NCBI RefSeq assembly: GCF_030915505.1
Contig: NZ_CP133265.1
Location: 1,302,001 to 1,366,000, forward strand
DNA: 64,000 bases
Direction of reading: 5' to 3'
From: Neobacillus sp. OS1-2
GTDB taxonomy: Bacteria > Bacillota > Bacilli > Bacillales > Cytobacillaceae
Shown here: piece after piece, positions 35,573-44,561 of the stretch
How the letters are laid out: every line of letters begins with the position of its first letter
Numbering within the stretch: position 1 is the first letter of the stretch
Notes under the pieces: generated by a model
What the model saw: the letters and a program-made list of their open reading frames with translations, nothing else
Database searches by the model: none
Told to the model about the DNA's origin: nothing
Made by a program: the position numbers and the translations under genes

Positions 35573-36364
35573 TTAGGTCTGAATTTCATCGAGAGCAGCT
35601 GTTTTACGATATTTGCTCGGGGTAATGCCCTCGTAATCTTTGAATATTTTAATAAAATATTTAGCGGTTTGATACCCCACCTTTAGCGCGATATCTTCAA
35701 TTGGTGAATCGGTCGTTAACAACATGACTTTAGCTGTCTGCAGCCTTCTTCTAGTCAAATATTCACTAAAAGTTAGACGGGTTTGCTCCTTAAACAGGAC
35801 ACTAAAGTAACTGGCATTTAAATGCACCAAATCCGCCACCTCTTTCAGACTAATCTGCCTGCTAAAATGACGATTAATAAAGGAAATAGCCTCTTTTATG
35901 GGGGAATTAGCAAGATGATCCCGGCCGTCGATTGGCAGCAGCTTTTTATCAGCGACCTTTTCCATATATTCGGCCCTTTCCATGCTCGCTTCCGTCTCCA
36001 TGGCCTGCTCTACTGCTTCAATCAGCTTTTGCTTACTAACCGGCTTCAGGAGATAATTAATGACACCAAGACGAATGGCTTCCTGGGCATATTGGAAATC
36101 AGGGAACCCGGAGATGATCACAACAACAGGCTTGTATCCTTTATCCTTTAGATTTTTCAACAGCTCTAACCCGTCCATTTCCGGCATACAGACGTCAGTG
36201 ATTAAGAGGTGAATCCTATGTTTGCTAAACAATTCATAAGCCTCCGGTCCATCCGCTGCACTGATAATTTCATATTTGCCGGCCGACCATAGCTCCAATG
36301 TTTTTTTCAATCCCCGCCTTGTCATTTGTTCATCATCTGCGATAAGAATCGTCTTGGTAGTCAT
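35573..36364 (-). CDS. AraC-type response regulator (YesN/XynC-like)
   Basis: A 263-residue transcription activator. Seen: receiver domain with acidic pocket ADDEQ and phosphoacceptor Asp57 in LLITDVCMPEMDG, lysine in LLKPVSKQKLIEAVEQA, and a C-terminal pair of AraC helix-turn-helices (ISLKEVADLVHLNASYFSVLFKEQ and IEDIALKVGYQTAKYFIKIFKDYEG). It starts 3 bases after the kinase gene. It likely activates the importer operon downstream when the kinase senses oligosaccharide. Confidence 0.92.
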   Translation of the reverse strand: MTTKTILIADDEQMTRRGLKKTLELWSAGKYEIISAADGPEAYELFSKHRIHLLITDVCMPEMDGLELLKNLKDKGYKPVVVIISGFPDFQYAQEAIRLGVINYLLKPVSKQKLIEAVEQAMETEASMERAEYMEKVADKKLLPIDGRDHLANSPIKEAISFINRHFSRQISLKEVADLVHLNASYFSVLFKEQTRLTFSEYLTRRRLQTAKVMLLTTDSPIEDIALKVGYQTAKYFIKIFKDYEGITPSKYRKTAALDEIQT

Positions 36365-36367
36365 CTG

Positions 36368-38122
36368 TTATTGCCTCCCCTGTACTGGAATTTCAAATGT
36401 TACCATTGTTCCTTTGCCTTGTTCACTATCTAGATGAAGATGCTTCAAGTTGCAGCCATTATAAAAGAGTCGTAGTCGTTTATTGACATTTGTAAGGGCC
36501 ATTCCCATTCCTCTAAAGGATGATTCCCCGTCATGCTCAATCGCATGATGAATCCGTGAGAGTGTTTCTGCTTCCATCCCCTGACCATTATCCGCTACAG
36601 TAAACATAAGGTCGGAGGTGTTGTCCACTTTTTCTACAGTGATAGAAATAGATCCTTGCTTTCTATTATTCTCAATTCCATGGATGATGGCATTTTCAAC
36701 TAAGGGCTGAATAATCAGCTTTGGAATTTTCACATCCAGGTATTCCGGTGGTACCGCCAGATTCCATACCAATCGGTCACCGAGTCTCATTTTCATTAAC
36801 TGCAAATAGCGCTCAATATGCTCGAGTTCGTCCAGCAGTGTGACCCACTCGCCATTTGTGTTATTCCCAATGGTATAGCGAAAAAGCTCTGACATCGCGA
36901 TCACAATCTGGGCCAGGTCCTCTTCTCCGTTTTCCTCCAATGACCAGTAGAGGGCATTTAAGGTATTGTACAGAAAATGAGGGTCAATCTGTGCCTGAAG
37001 CGCCTTCAATTCAGTTTGACTGCGTAACAGCTCTTTTTCATAAACTTCTTGGATCAAATGATTGGTGTTCTCGACCATTTGATTGTACGTTTTGTTCAGT
37101 TCAATAATTTCCAGTGAAGCCGAACTTTCCGGATGCAGCTTTAATTCATCCATTTTCGCATCCTTCATTGTGCTTGTTAATCTCTTAATTGGTCTGGTAA
37201 TCATAGTTGCTAGGAAAATGGAGGAAACGAGGAAAATGAAAAAGCCAATTGTCCCTGATAGGAATATTACCGGCCGTACTGCAGAAGAGCGCTCCATTAA
37301 GAAACTTGTCGGCTTGAGGATAACCAGTGTCCAGCCTGTTACTTTCGATGATTCTTTTACAATCATGAATTCCTTTTTATGCAGCGAAACGGTCTTTTGG
37401 CCCTCAAGAAGAATATTTTGAATATCTATCCCATAGTCAGAGGTTATAGGAGCTAAGTCACGGTCTAGGAGCATCATGTAATCCTTTTCTCCGTTCTCCG
37501 CCGTATTCTCCTTTACCTCAAATAAGCTATTGGAAATCCGGACAACTAGGTATCCGCCGCTCGAAAACCATTGGTCTATTAAACTAACTCTTCTGATGGC
37601 ATAGGAATAATGTTCATTGAGAGGATCCTTCCCCACCCAAACCAGCCGCCCCTTCTGCTCATCCGCCAAATCGATCCAGCCCTGATGGATCAGGCTTGAT
37701 AATCTTTTATCATCAAACGGATAAATTCTCTTTCCTTCACAACTGTATAGTTCAAAGGAAGAGATGCCATCTGAATAGGCATAAAAGTTATTAATGACTT
37801 TGATTAACGCTTGTTTCTTGGCAAAATCCATGGTATCCCCGTTTGTTAAACTAAGCATAAGCTGCTGAACGGTCCCATTCGTCGCCAATTGATTTGACAG
37901 CGTGTCAATTTGTTTATAAAGCGTTTCCATTCTTCCATTGGCTTCTACTGCTGTTTGCTGGATCTGTTTTTCCGCATTGTTCTTCATCAAGGTTCCAACT
38001 TGGCGGTAGACCATAATGGAAACGATGGCAAGGACTATCATCATGACAAGTAGAAAGACAGATAATATTTGATTACGTAATGTGTTCAAGCTTCTCAATC
38101 GTGAGCCAAGAATCGTAATCAC
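36368..38122 (-). CDS. Sensor histidine kinase (YesM/XynD-like)
   Basis: A 584-residue membrane kinase. Seen: N-terminal membrane helix (SVFLLVMMIVLAIVSIMVYR), an extracellular sensor region to about residue 275, a second helix (PVIFLSGTIGFFIFLVSSIFLA), a HAMP linker, the phosphoaccepting His382 in LQAQIDPHFLYNTLNALYW, and a HATPase domain with NAIIHGIEN and VADNGQGM. GTG 38122 follows GGAG. Together with the adjacent response regulator it forms a sugar-sensing pair like XynD/XynC or YesM/YesN. Confidence 0.92.
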   Translation of the reverse strand: MITILGSRLRSLNTLRNQILSVFLLVMMIVLAIVSIMVYRQVGTLMKNNAEKQIQQTAVEANGRMETLYKQIDTLSNQLATNGTVQQLMLSLTNGDTMDFAKKQALIKVINNFYAYSDGISSFELYSCEGKRIYPFDDKRLSSLIHQGWIDLADEQKGRLVWVGKDPLNEHYSYAIRRVSLIDQWFSSGGYLVVRISNSLFEVKENTAENGEKDYMMLLDRDLAPITSDYGIDIQNILLEGQKTVSLHKKEFMIVKESSKVTGWTLVILKPTSFLMERSSAVRPVIFLSGTIGFFIFLVSSIFLATMITRPIKRLTSTMKDAKMDELKLHPESSASLEIIELNKTYNQMVENTNHLIQEVYEKELLRSQTELKALQAQIDPHFLYNTLNALYWSLEENGEEDLAQIVIAMSELFRYTIGNNTNGEWVTLLDELEHIERYLQLMKMRLGDRLVWNLAVPPEYLDVKIPKLIIQPLVENAIIHGIENNRKQGSISITVEKVDNTSDLMFTVADNGQGMEAETLSRIHHAIEHDGESSFRGMGMALTNVNKRLRLFYNGCNLKHLHLDSEQGKGTMVTFEIPVQGRQ

Positions 38123-38294
38123 CCATTCTCCAATAAATTTCTGTTAATTTCATTAAATCACTCTCCTTAAATACTAGCAATCAAATATGTTACTTGGATG
38201 GGGAACTTTTCAACGTTAAAATCGGTGTTGCTGGGCTTTTTTTCATGGGACTTTTTCCTTTACTCGGCACTTGTCCCCATTTACTCGCCAACAC

Positions 38295-38335
38295 ACAAAT
38301 TAGACAGAGGGCCTTTCGCCCTCTGCCTAATTTGT
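38295..38335 (-). terminator. Terminator after the SPFH gene
   Basis: Two-part perfect stem: ACAAATTAG with CTAATTTGT (outer) and CAGAGGGC with GCCCTCTG (inner, 38305-38325). The remaining sequence to the kinase gene (38123-38294) shows no supported gene. Confidence 0.8.
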
Positions 38336-38376
38336 ATTTATTTGGGGAAAATGAAGTGCAAGAACACTCCCCTGCA

Positions 38377-39189
38377 TCATTTTGCATCGCTATTTTTTAG
38401 TGCGTCTAAACCAATAAATGGTGTTGCTCCGCCAGTTACAGCCGGCAGTTTACCATCCCATTTTTCCAAGGCCTTTTCTTGGACTTCAATTTGTTTGAGT
38501 TGGATTAGTTCGGCTGTTACTTCTTGTTTCTTCAACCGTAAGGCTTCGGCCTCTGCACCTGCTTGAGCGATTTTCTGCTCTGCTTCAATTTTAATTCTCT
38601 CGAGGTCTCTTTGTGCACGCAAGGCATTTTGTTCGGCGGTTTGTTTGGATTCGATCGCTTTATTGAATTCTTCACTAAAGGCAAATTCCTTAATATTGAT
38701 ATCTTCGAGGATCATATAATATTTTGTTAACTTTTTTCCAAGCATCTCCTTCACCTGCGCTGATACCTCTGGGCGCTTGGAGATCAATTCCTCCGCGGTG
38801 TACTGCGCCGTTATCGCCTTAAGCGACTCCGCTATCGCCGGGTCGACAATCCGAGAACGATAATCCAAACCGATTTCTTGATAGAGCTTATTCACGGCAT
38901 CCGGATTAACAGAATAGTTCACTGCTACCTTAGCCGTGACCATTTGCAGATCCCTTGAAGCAGCCGTCTGCGTACTTTCCTCTTTTTGCACCCGGACCTC
39001 AATCAATTGAATCGTTTGGATAAATGGAACCTTAAAATGAAACCCTTCTGTTAAAATGGTCGGTTTAACGGCCCCTAATTGCAACAGAACACCTCTATTT
39101 CCGGATGCTACGGTAGTCGTTGAAAAAAAGCCCACTACTAAAATGACAATCGCAATTAGTCCGCCGATAGTAGATTTCATATATTTCAT
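38377..39189 (-). CDS. SPFH/prohibitin-family membrane protein
   Basis: A 270-residue band-7 protein anchored by an N-terminal helix (STIGGLIAIVILVVGFFST). Seen: GNRGVLLQLGAVKPTILTEGFHFKVPFIQTI, the SPFH domain through about residue 190, then a charged alpha-helical stretch rich in A, E, K and Q (about 175-245), typical of prohibitins. TTG 39207 opens the frame but abuts the SD; ATG 39189, 6 bases after AAGGGGG, is the likely start. Probably forms membrane ring assemblies that scaffold or guard proteases; specific partner unknown. Confidence 0.85.
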   Translation of the reverse strand: MKYMKSTIGGLIAIVILVVGFFSTTTVASGNRGVLLQLGAVKPTILTEGFHFKVPFIQTIQLIEVRVQKEESTQTAASRDLQMVTAKVAVNYSVNPDAVNKLYQEIGLDYRSRIVDPAIAESLKAITAQYTAEELISKRPEVSAQVKEMLGKKLTKYYMILEDINIKEFAFSEEFNKAIESKQTAEQNALRAQRDLERIKIEAEQKIAQAGAEAEALRLKKQEVTAELIQLKQIEVQEKALEKWDGKLPAVTGGATPFIGLDALKNSDAK

Positions 39190-39289
39190 TATGATCCCCC
39201 TTTTCAAGCTTACTTTCTACGAAAAAAACCATTCAGATAACCATATGAAAATAGCTCACCATTTATACATTCGTTTTATGTCAACAATA

Positions 39290-39357
39290 GAGTAGGCGCA
39301 TGAAATTATTCATGCGCCTCTCACAGATCCGTACGTGCGGGTCATCGCATACGGCTC
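39290..39357 (-). ncRNA. Group II intron domains V and VI
   Basis: Domain V is at 39326-39357 on the minus strand: GAGCCGTATGCG, a loop, then CGCACGTACGGATC, the near-universal group II catalytic hairpin. Domain VI follows (39290-39322): GAGAGGCGCATGAA pairing with TTCATGCGCCT and ending ACTC. Their intact state suggests the intron can still splice. Confidence 0.88.
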
Positions 39358-39364
39358 CTCCACT

Positions 39365-40690
39365 TTATCCCCGTTGGGGATGTAGTTCATTGTAGATATC
39401 CAAAAGAAAAACGAGTTTGATTTCACGAAACCTTTCATTAGGAATCGCAAAATGTACATGTTGAGTCTTTGAGTTCTTCCATCTTGTCATTGAAAGACGA
39501 GGAAGTTCACCCTCCCAATTCCTTTTTCGAAGCTCCCTGTGGAGCTTTCTTATTCTCTTCCAGCTTCTTAACTGAATCATCCTAAGCCTTCTTCTAATCC
39601 ATGAGTCCAATTGTTGAAACAGCTTCTTTGAAAATCCAATACCAAAGTATCTTCCCCATCCTCTGATAATCGGGTTCAACCGGCGTTTGACGAATTCCTC
39701 CAAACCTACTGTTTGGTTTCTTCTCGTTACCGTTTTGATACTTTCCTTGAATTTCTTCACTGCCTTATCTGATGGTGAATGAAAGTATCCTTTTTTGAAG
39801 ATGTATCCTAAAAAGATAAACGGTTCTTCAAGGTTGTCTACGATTTTCGTCTTTTCTGGGTGTATTTTCAACCCTAACTCATCTTCAAGGAGTTTTACTA
39901 CTGTTTTTAGAACTCTTTCTGCACCCTTTCGTGACTTGCAACAGATGACAAAGTCATCTGCATACCTTGTTATGCGGTGACCTCGCTCCATCATCATTTT
40001 ATCTAGTGGATGAAGAAAGATATTTGCTAACAATGGACTGATTACGCCCCCCTGTGGACTCCCCTTAACATTTTGATAGTAGACACCGTTTTCAAGTATT
40101 CCTGATTTTAGGAACTGTAAAATTAGAGTTAGTACACTGCTATCTACAACTTCTTCCTTAATTAATTCAAGGAGCTTATCATGGGGGATTGAATCAAAGT
40201 AAGTTTTTATATCAGCGTCTATAACATATGTGTACCCATCTTTTAAATCCTGCCGGATTTGTTCAATCGCCATATGAGCACTGCGATTCGGACGGAATCC
40301 AAAACTACAATCTAGAAACTTCTGTTCAAAAATGGGCTCAAGAATTCTTTTAGTTGCGGCTTGGATAGTTCGGTCTCCTACTGTGGGAATACCTAACGGA
40401 CGTTTTGAGCCATCAGTTTTTGGGATAAAGACTCTTCTGACTGGTTTAGCACGATATGTTTTTGAACGTAAAGATTCTTGGAGCACTCTTAAGTTGTGTT
40501 CCAATTCTTTTTCAAAATCTTTTATTGTTACCTTATCCACACCGTGAGCACCACGATTCTTCTTTACATCATAAAAAGCTTGTTCCAAGTTTTGATAGTC
40601 CCAAATTTTATCAATTAGGCTGTACCACTTGCGTTTCTTTTTAGAGCTCTCAACTACACGTAAGCTTCGTTTCCCTATAGATTCATGCAT
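39365..40690 (-). CDS. ltrA: Group II intron reverse transcriptase/maturase
   Basis: A 441-residue intron-encoded protein. Seen: reverse transcriptase domain with KNRGAHGVDKVTI, RPLGIPTVGDR, SFGFRPNRSAH, GSPQGGVISPLLANI and the catalytic YADD (243-246), then the maturase X/GIIM domain (IIRGWGRYFGIG onward). It ends shortly after this with no HNH endonuclease, as usual for class C introns that enter single-stranded or terminator-linked targets. ATG 40690 follows AAAGGA. The frame is intact. It aids splicing and makes cDNA at new sites. Confidence 0.93.
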   Translation of the reverse strand: MHESIGKRSLRVVESSKKKRKWYSLIDKIWDYQNLEQAFYDVKKNRGAHGVDKVTIKDFEKELEHNLRVLQESLRSKTYRAKPVRRVFIPKTDGSKRPLGIPTVGDRTIQAATKRILEPIFEQKFLDCSFGFRPNRSAHMAIEQIRQDLKDGYTYVIDADIKTYFDSIPHDKLLELIKEEVVDSSVLTLILQFLKSGILENGVYYQNVKGSPQGGVISPLLANIFLHPLDKMMMERGHRITRYADDFVICCKSRKGAERVLKTVVKLLEDELGLKIHPEKTKIVDNLEEPFIFLGYIFKKGYFHSPSDKAVKKFKESIKTVTRRNQTVGLEEFVKRRLNPIIRGWGRYFGIGFSKKLFQQLDSWIRRRLRMIQLRSWKRIRKLHRELRKRNWEGELPRLSMTRWKNSKTQHVHFAIPNERFREIKLVFLLDIYNELHPQRG

Positions 40691-41337
40691 GTATTCGTTT
40701 CCTTTCCCAATAAAATATCAGCAGTATAGTTGGTTCAATTACTGATACCTATATTAGTACTACGCCCTAAACAACCTACTTTCTTTCGGTCTCGATTCTT
40801 TGGCTGTCTGCCTCATCGACTTCTGTTTAGTACATGACGAGTAAATAAGTTCGTGTTGCTTTTCTTCCATGGACAGACGGGCTTCGCATCAGTTCACTGC
40901 CTTTTGAGTCAATGTCTGCCTTACCAATTTCATGGTAAGTCACTTGTCTTTGCGGCATTTCCGACAAGCTTATTCACTACTATCCCCTGCTCTGACTTCT
41001 CACCTTCCATAGTCAATTTCTTGTCCATCGCGGCTTTGAAAAAGATTTACCACCTACGGTGGAGAAGATGAGATCTCCTTGGGTCACGTCATCGTCTTTC
41101 ACTCGAAGCCAGTCCTCATAACTAATAAGATACAGAGTGGTATTGGACATTCCCACTTTTGGCAGGGTTATCCCATCTTACGAGCCAACATAGTTTCAGC
41201 CACCTGTTCCGAGTTTTGCCTTCAGGTCCTCCGCACGAAATCTCACGATACTCGCACTACCTGTCAGCTATACATTTCCGCCACAACGGCATGTTAGGGA
41301 CTTTCACCCATTAGAGCGAAGCGCTGCCAAGCGCACC

Positions 41338-41366
41338 AAAAAACAGAGGGCATTTTGCCCTCTGTT
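41338..41366 (-). terminator. Terminator of the RND gene, site of the intron
   Basis: CAGAGGGC (41344-41351) pairs with GCCCTCTG (41357-41364); on the minus strand six T follow and then the intron begins. Confidence 0.85.
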
Positions 41367-41383
41367 TTTCATCTATATTGCAA

Positions 41384-44300
41384 TTAGTTCTCTTGCACTT
41401 CTCGACGATTCTTCTTAAACATCTTCGATAAAATTTCATACACAATCGGTACAACAATCAACGTTAATAACGTCGAACTTGTCAATCCGCCGATTACGGT
41501 AACTGCGAGGCCTTTGGAGATTAATCCTCCGCCGCCGCCTGCGCCAAGTGCTAATGGGATTAATGCACCAATTGTAGCAATGGCTGTCATCAGAATTGGG
41601 CGAAGACGCGTTGCTCCTGCTTCTAGGACCGCTTCACGCATTCTCAATCCATCACGTTCCATATGAATAATCCGATCGACTAGGACGATGGCGTTCGTGA
41701 CGACGATACCGATTAACATCAATAGACCCATCATGACAGATACCGAAATGGTTTCGCCGGCGATTAACAAACCAACAAAAGATCCAATAACCGCAAACGG
41801 TAACGAGAATAAGATCGCAAACGGCGCGACACCTTCACGGAAGGTAACCACAAGAATGAAGTACACAATCGCAATCGCTGCTGCCATGGCAATACCAAGC
41901 TGTGTAAAGGTTTCGGTCATATCTGCCTGTACTCCGGCAACGCTGACCGTTACACCTTTTGGTAAATCTAATTTATCTACTTCTTTTCCAACTTTAGTCG
42001 TTACTTTGGAAATATCCGTACTCTTAATTTTTCCTGAAACGGTTGCGTAGTATTCACCTTTACTACGTGCAAGCGTATTTTGCGTTGTTCCCTTTTTCAC
42101 CGTAACAAGCTCTGAAAGCGGCATAGTGGTGCCAAGGGCTGTTGGTACTTGTTTCGCTAAAAGGTCATCGATTGATTCTGGTTGTGCTGCTTGTTCCTGC
42201 TGCACGATGACATCTAGAGAGCTGCCGTCCTTTTCAACCGTTGTTAATACATCCTGTGTTTTTTGTGGACTTAACATCATCACGAGCTGACCCGTTGTTA
42301 ACCCGTATTTCAGTAAATTAGCCTGTTCCACACGGAAAGTATATTCGACGTAAGCGTCCTCGGCACTAGAAGTCACATCTTTTAAGTCATCATGTTTCTT
42401 CAGTACGGACTCAACTTTTTTCACAGATTGATTTAGCTTGTTTATATTTTCACTGTAAAGGGTGTAGCTAACTTCATTAGTGGAACCCGACATGGCGCCG
42501 AAATTCTGGCTCTTCCATTTGCCTGATTGATCAAGGCTGGTTACATCCTTTTCAATTTTTTCCTTCACCTCTGAGAAGTTCTCCATATCTGGGTCAAAAA
42601 TCAGATACATTAAGGCTCCGCCTCCGCCGCCACCCATCATAGCGGACATTTGGTCGCCTTCTTCGGTTATGGAAACTTGAACGATATCAATATCTTTACG
42701 TTTTAGCATCTTATTTTCGACTGCCTGAACGTTTTCCAATGTATCTTCCTTCAATTCCCCTGCCTTTGGTGTGTACGTTAAGTACATCACTTTCTCCTCA
42801 TCACTGCCCATAAAGCTGAAGCCGATTAACGGTGTTAACGCCAAGCTTCCGGCTAATAACACAATCGCAAGGATGGAAGCTATCACTTTATGATTAAGGG
42901 TCTTTTCAAGGAACCATTTGTACCATTTCGCTAATTCCCCGGCATCTTTATGGCGTTTTGTTGTTTTCTCACCATATAACTTTTTCCTAAATAAGAAGTG
43001 TGATAGGGCCGGAACGATGGTAATCGCGACGAGTAACGATGCCCCAAGCGCGAACGCCATTGTTAAAGCGAACGGTGCGAACAATTCACCAACCATGCCG
43101 CCGACAAAGATCATTGGCGCAAATACCGCCACTGTTACCAATGTCGAGGACATAATTGGTTTGAACATTTCAATCGTGGCCTCACGGACAAGGGCACGGC
43201 CGTTTAATTTCTCTTCTTTTAAATGCAGTCTTCGATATATATTTTCGACGACGACAATCGAGTCATCGATGACCCGGCCAATGGCAACCGTAATCGCCCC
43301 AAGCGTCATAATATTCAATGTAATATCCATCCAGTTCAACAGCAATAACGCCATGAAAATTGAAACTGGAATCGAAACGATTGAAATAATCGTTGATTTA
43401 AAATCACGTAGGAACAGAAGAATGATTAAGACGGCAATTAGCCCGCCAAATACTGCTTTTTCAATCATCGTCGCCACCGATTCTTCAATCGGTTTCCCTT
43501 GGTCAAGCGTGACATCAATGACGAGGCCACTAACCTTTGCTTTTTCCTCTTTTACTACCTTTTTCACCTTGTTTACTACATCAACTGTGTTTGCCTGCTG
43601 GCCTTTGACAATCTGAATGGCAATCGCATCTTTCCCGTTTGTTCGGGAGATGGATTGTACTTTTCCAACGGTATCAATGGTTGCGATATCGCTAAGCTTT
43701 ACAAATGGTGATGGGCTGGCAGCTGTTGGTGTGACCGGAATCAGCATATTTTTTAATTCGTCAGCAGTCATGAACTTGCCGTCAATCGCAACAGCCTGCT
43801 CCCCCGCTTTAAACTCATAAAGTCCAAGTGACACAGCCATATTGCTTGCTTGAATCATTTGCTTCACTTTATCTTCCGTTAATCCAAACTCAGCCAATTT
43901 CGCTTTGTTATAGGTAAGATCTACTTCCTCAATATGCTGGCCGGTAATCGTTGCCGACGCAACACCCTCGATTTTTTCGATTTTTGGAAGCAAGCTTTCC
44001 TCAACGGTTGATGTTAATTCAACAATATCCTCTTTTGAACTGCTGACACTGAGCGCCACAACCGGCATCATATTCATGCTAATTGCAGTTGTTGTCGGCT
44101 CTTGTGCCCCTTCCGGCAATTTCAAGGAATCAAGCGCTGACTTTAATTCCCGTTTGGCTTCATCCATATCGATACCGTACTCGTATTCCACTTGAATACT
44201 CGACACGTTTGCGTTGGAATTAGAATAGACAGCTTTCACATGATCAAGGCCTTCTACCGCTTTTTCAATCGGCATGGACACCTCTTTCATTACCTTTTCA

Positions 44301-44470
44301 GGCGTGGCTCCTGGATAGACATCCATAACCATTAAGTATGGGATCGAGATATTTGGAATCGTCTCCATATTCATTCGCGTACCTGAATAGATACCAGATA
44401 CCGTAATGATAATCGTAAGCAGCCAGACGGCTAATTTATTTTTCAAAACAAAATTGACTAACCCTTTCAC
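41384..44470 (-). CDS. swrC: RND efflux transporter (SwrC/AcrB family)
   Basis: A 1028-residue proton-driven exporter. Seen: first helix LAVWLLTIIITVSGIYSG, two large extracellular loops, the proton-relay region in helix 4 (GRVIDDSIVVVENIYRRL), and the C-terminal repeat with GIVVTNAIVLVDRI and GLAVTVIGGLTSSTLLTLIVVP. GTG 44470 is the better start because AGGGTAGGTG lies just upstream, inside the longer frame from 44506. No adaptor or outer-membrane channel is present, as in Gram-positives. The B. subtilis homologue SwrC resists and secretes surfactin; the divergent TetR gene matches its neighbour YerO. Confidence 0.9.
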   Translation of the reverse strand: MKGLVNFVLKNKLAVWLLTIIITVSGIYSGTRMNMETIPNISIPYLMVMDVYPGATPEKVMKEVSMPIEKAVEGLDHVKAVYSNSNANVSSIQVEYEYGIDMDEAKRELKSALDSLKLPEGAQEPTTTAISMNMMPVVALSVSSSKEDIVELTSTVEESLLPKIEKIEGVASATITGQHIEEVDLTYNKAKLAEFGLTEDKVKQMIQASNMAVSLGLYEFKAGEQAVAIDGKFMTADELKNMLIPVTPTAASPSPFVKLSDIATIDTVGKVQSISRTNGKDAIAIQIVKGQQANTVDVVNKVKKVVKEEKAKVSGLVIDVTLDQGKPIEESVATMIEKAVFGGLIAVLIILLFLRDFKSTIISIVSIPVSIFMALLLLNWMDITLNIMTLGAITVAIGRVIDDSIVVVENIYRRLHLKEEKLNGRALVREATIEMFKPIMSSTLVTVAVFAPMIFVGGMVGELFAPFALTMAFALGASLLVAITIVPALSHFLFRKKLYGEKTTKRHKDAGELAKWYKWFLEKTLNHKVIASILAIVLLAGSLALTPLIGFSFMGSDEEKVMYLTYTPKAGELKEDTLENVQAVENKMLKRKDIDIVQVSITEEGDQMSAMMGGGGGGALMYLIFDPDMENFSEVKEKIEKDVTSLDQSGKWKSQNFGAMSGSTNEVSYTLYSENINKLNQSVKKVESVLKKHDDLKDVTSSAEDAYVEYTFRVEQANLLKYGLTTGQLVMMLSPQKTQDVLTTVEKDGSSLDVIVQQEQAAQPESIDDLLAKQVPTALGTTMPLSELVTVKKGTTQNTLARSKGEYYATVSGKIKSTDISKVTTKVGKEVDKLDLPKGVTVSVAGVQADMTETFTQLGIAMAAAIAIVYFILVVTFREGVAPFAILFSLPFAVIGSFVGLLIAGETISVSVMMGLLMLIGIVVTNAIVLVDRIIHMERDGLRMREAVLEAGATRLRPILMTAIATIGALIPLALGAGGGGGLISKGLAVTVIGGLTSSTLLTLIVVPIVYEILSKMFKKNRREVQEN

Positions 44471-44517
44471 TATTACACCTACCCTAAATTGACTTATTAA
44501 GCTCAATTACTTATACT

Positions 44518-44535
44518 AATGACCAGCAAGTCATT
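44518..44535. promoter_or_regulatory. Candidate TetR operator between the RND and TetR genes
   Basis: AATGAC-CAGCAA-GTCATT is an 18-base inverted repeat in the 91-base divergent region, a typical form and place for a TetR-family operator. Confidence 0.6.
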
Positions 44536-44561
44536 TGTCAATGAAATAGGAGCGACCATAA

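Larger units (their letters stand above)
39287..41336 (-). mobile_element. Complete group II intron (class C-like) inserted at a terminator
   Basis: On the minus strand the intron begins at about 41336 with GTGCGC and GGTGAAAGTCCC soon after, and ends near 39287 after domain VI. About 650 bases of RNA (40691-41336) precede the maturase gene, with no other gene in them. Its 5' boundary lies directly after the T-run of the RND gene terminator, the insertion habit of class C introns. Domain V uses an AGC-type start rather than CGC, so the class is not fully sure. Confidence 0.85.

Noticed and set aside
40691..41336. Protein-coding gene(s) in the 650 bases between the maturase and RND genes
   Set aside because: Short plus-strand frames there are within the 5' RNA part of the group II intron, and show no ribosome sites or family resemblance.
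42918..43616. A 232-codon plus-strand frame within the RND gene
   Set aside because: Antisense shadow; the opposite strand has an intact, well-conserved transporter.
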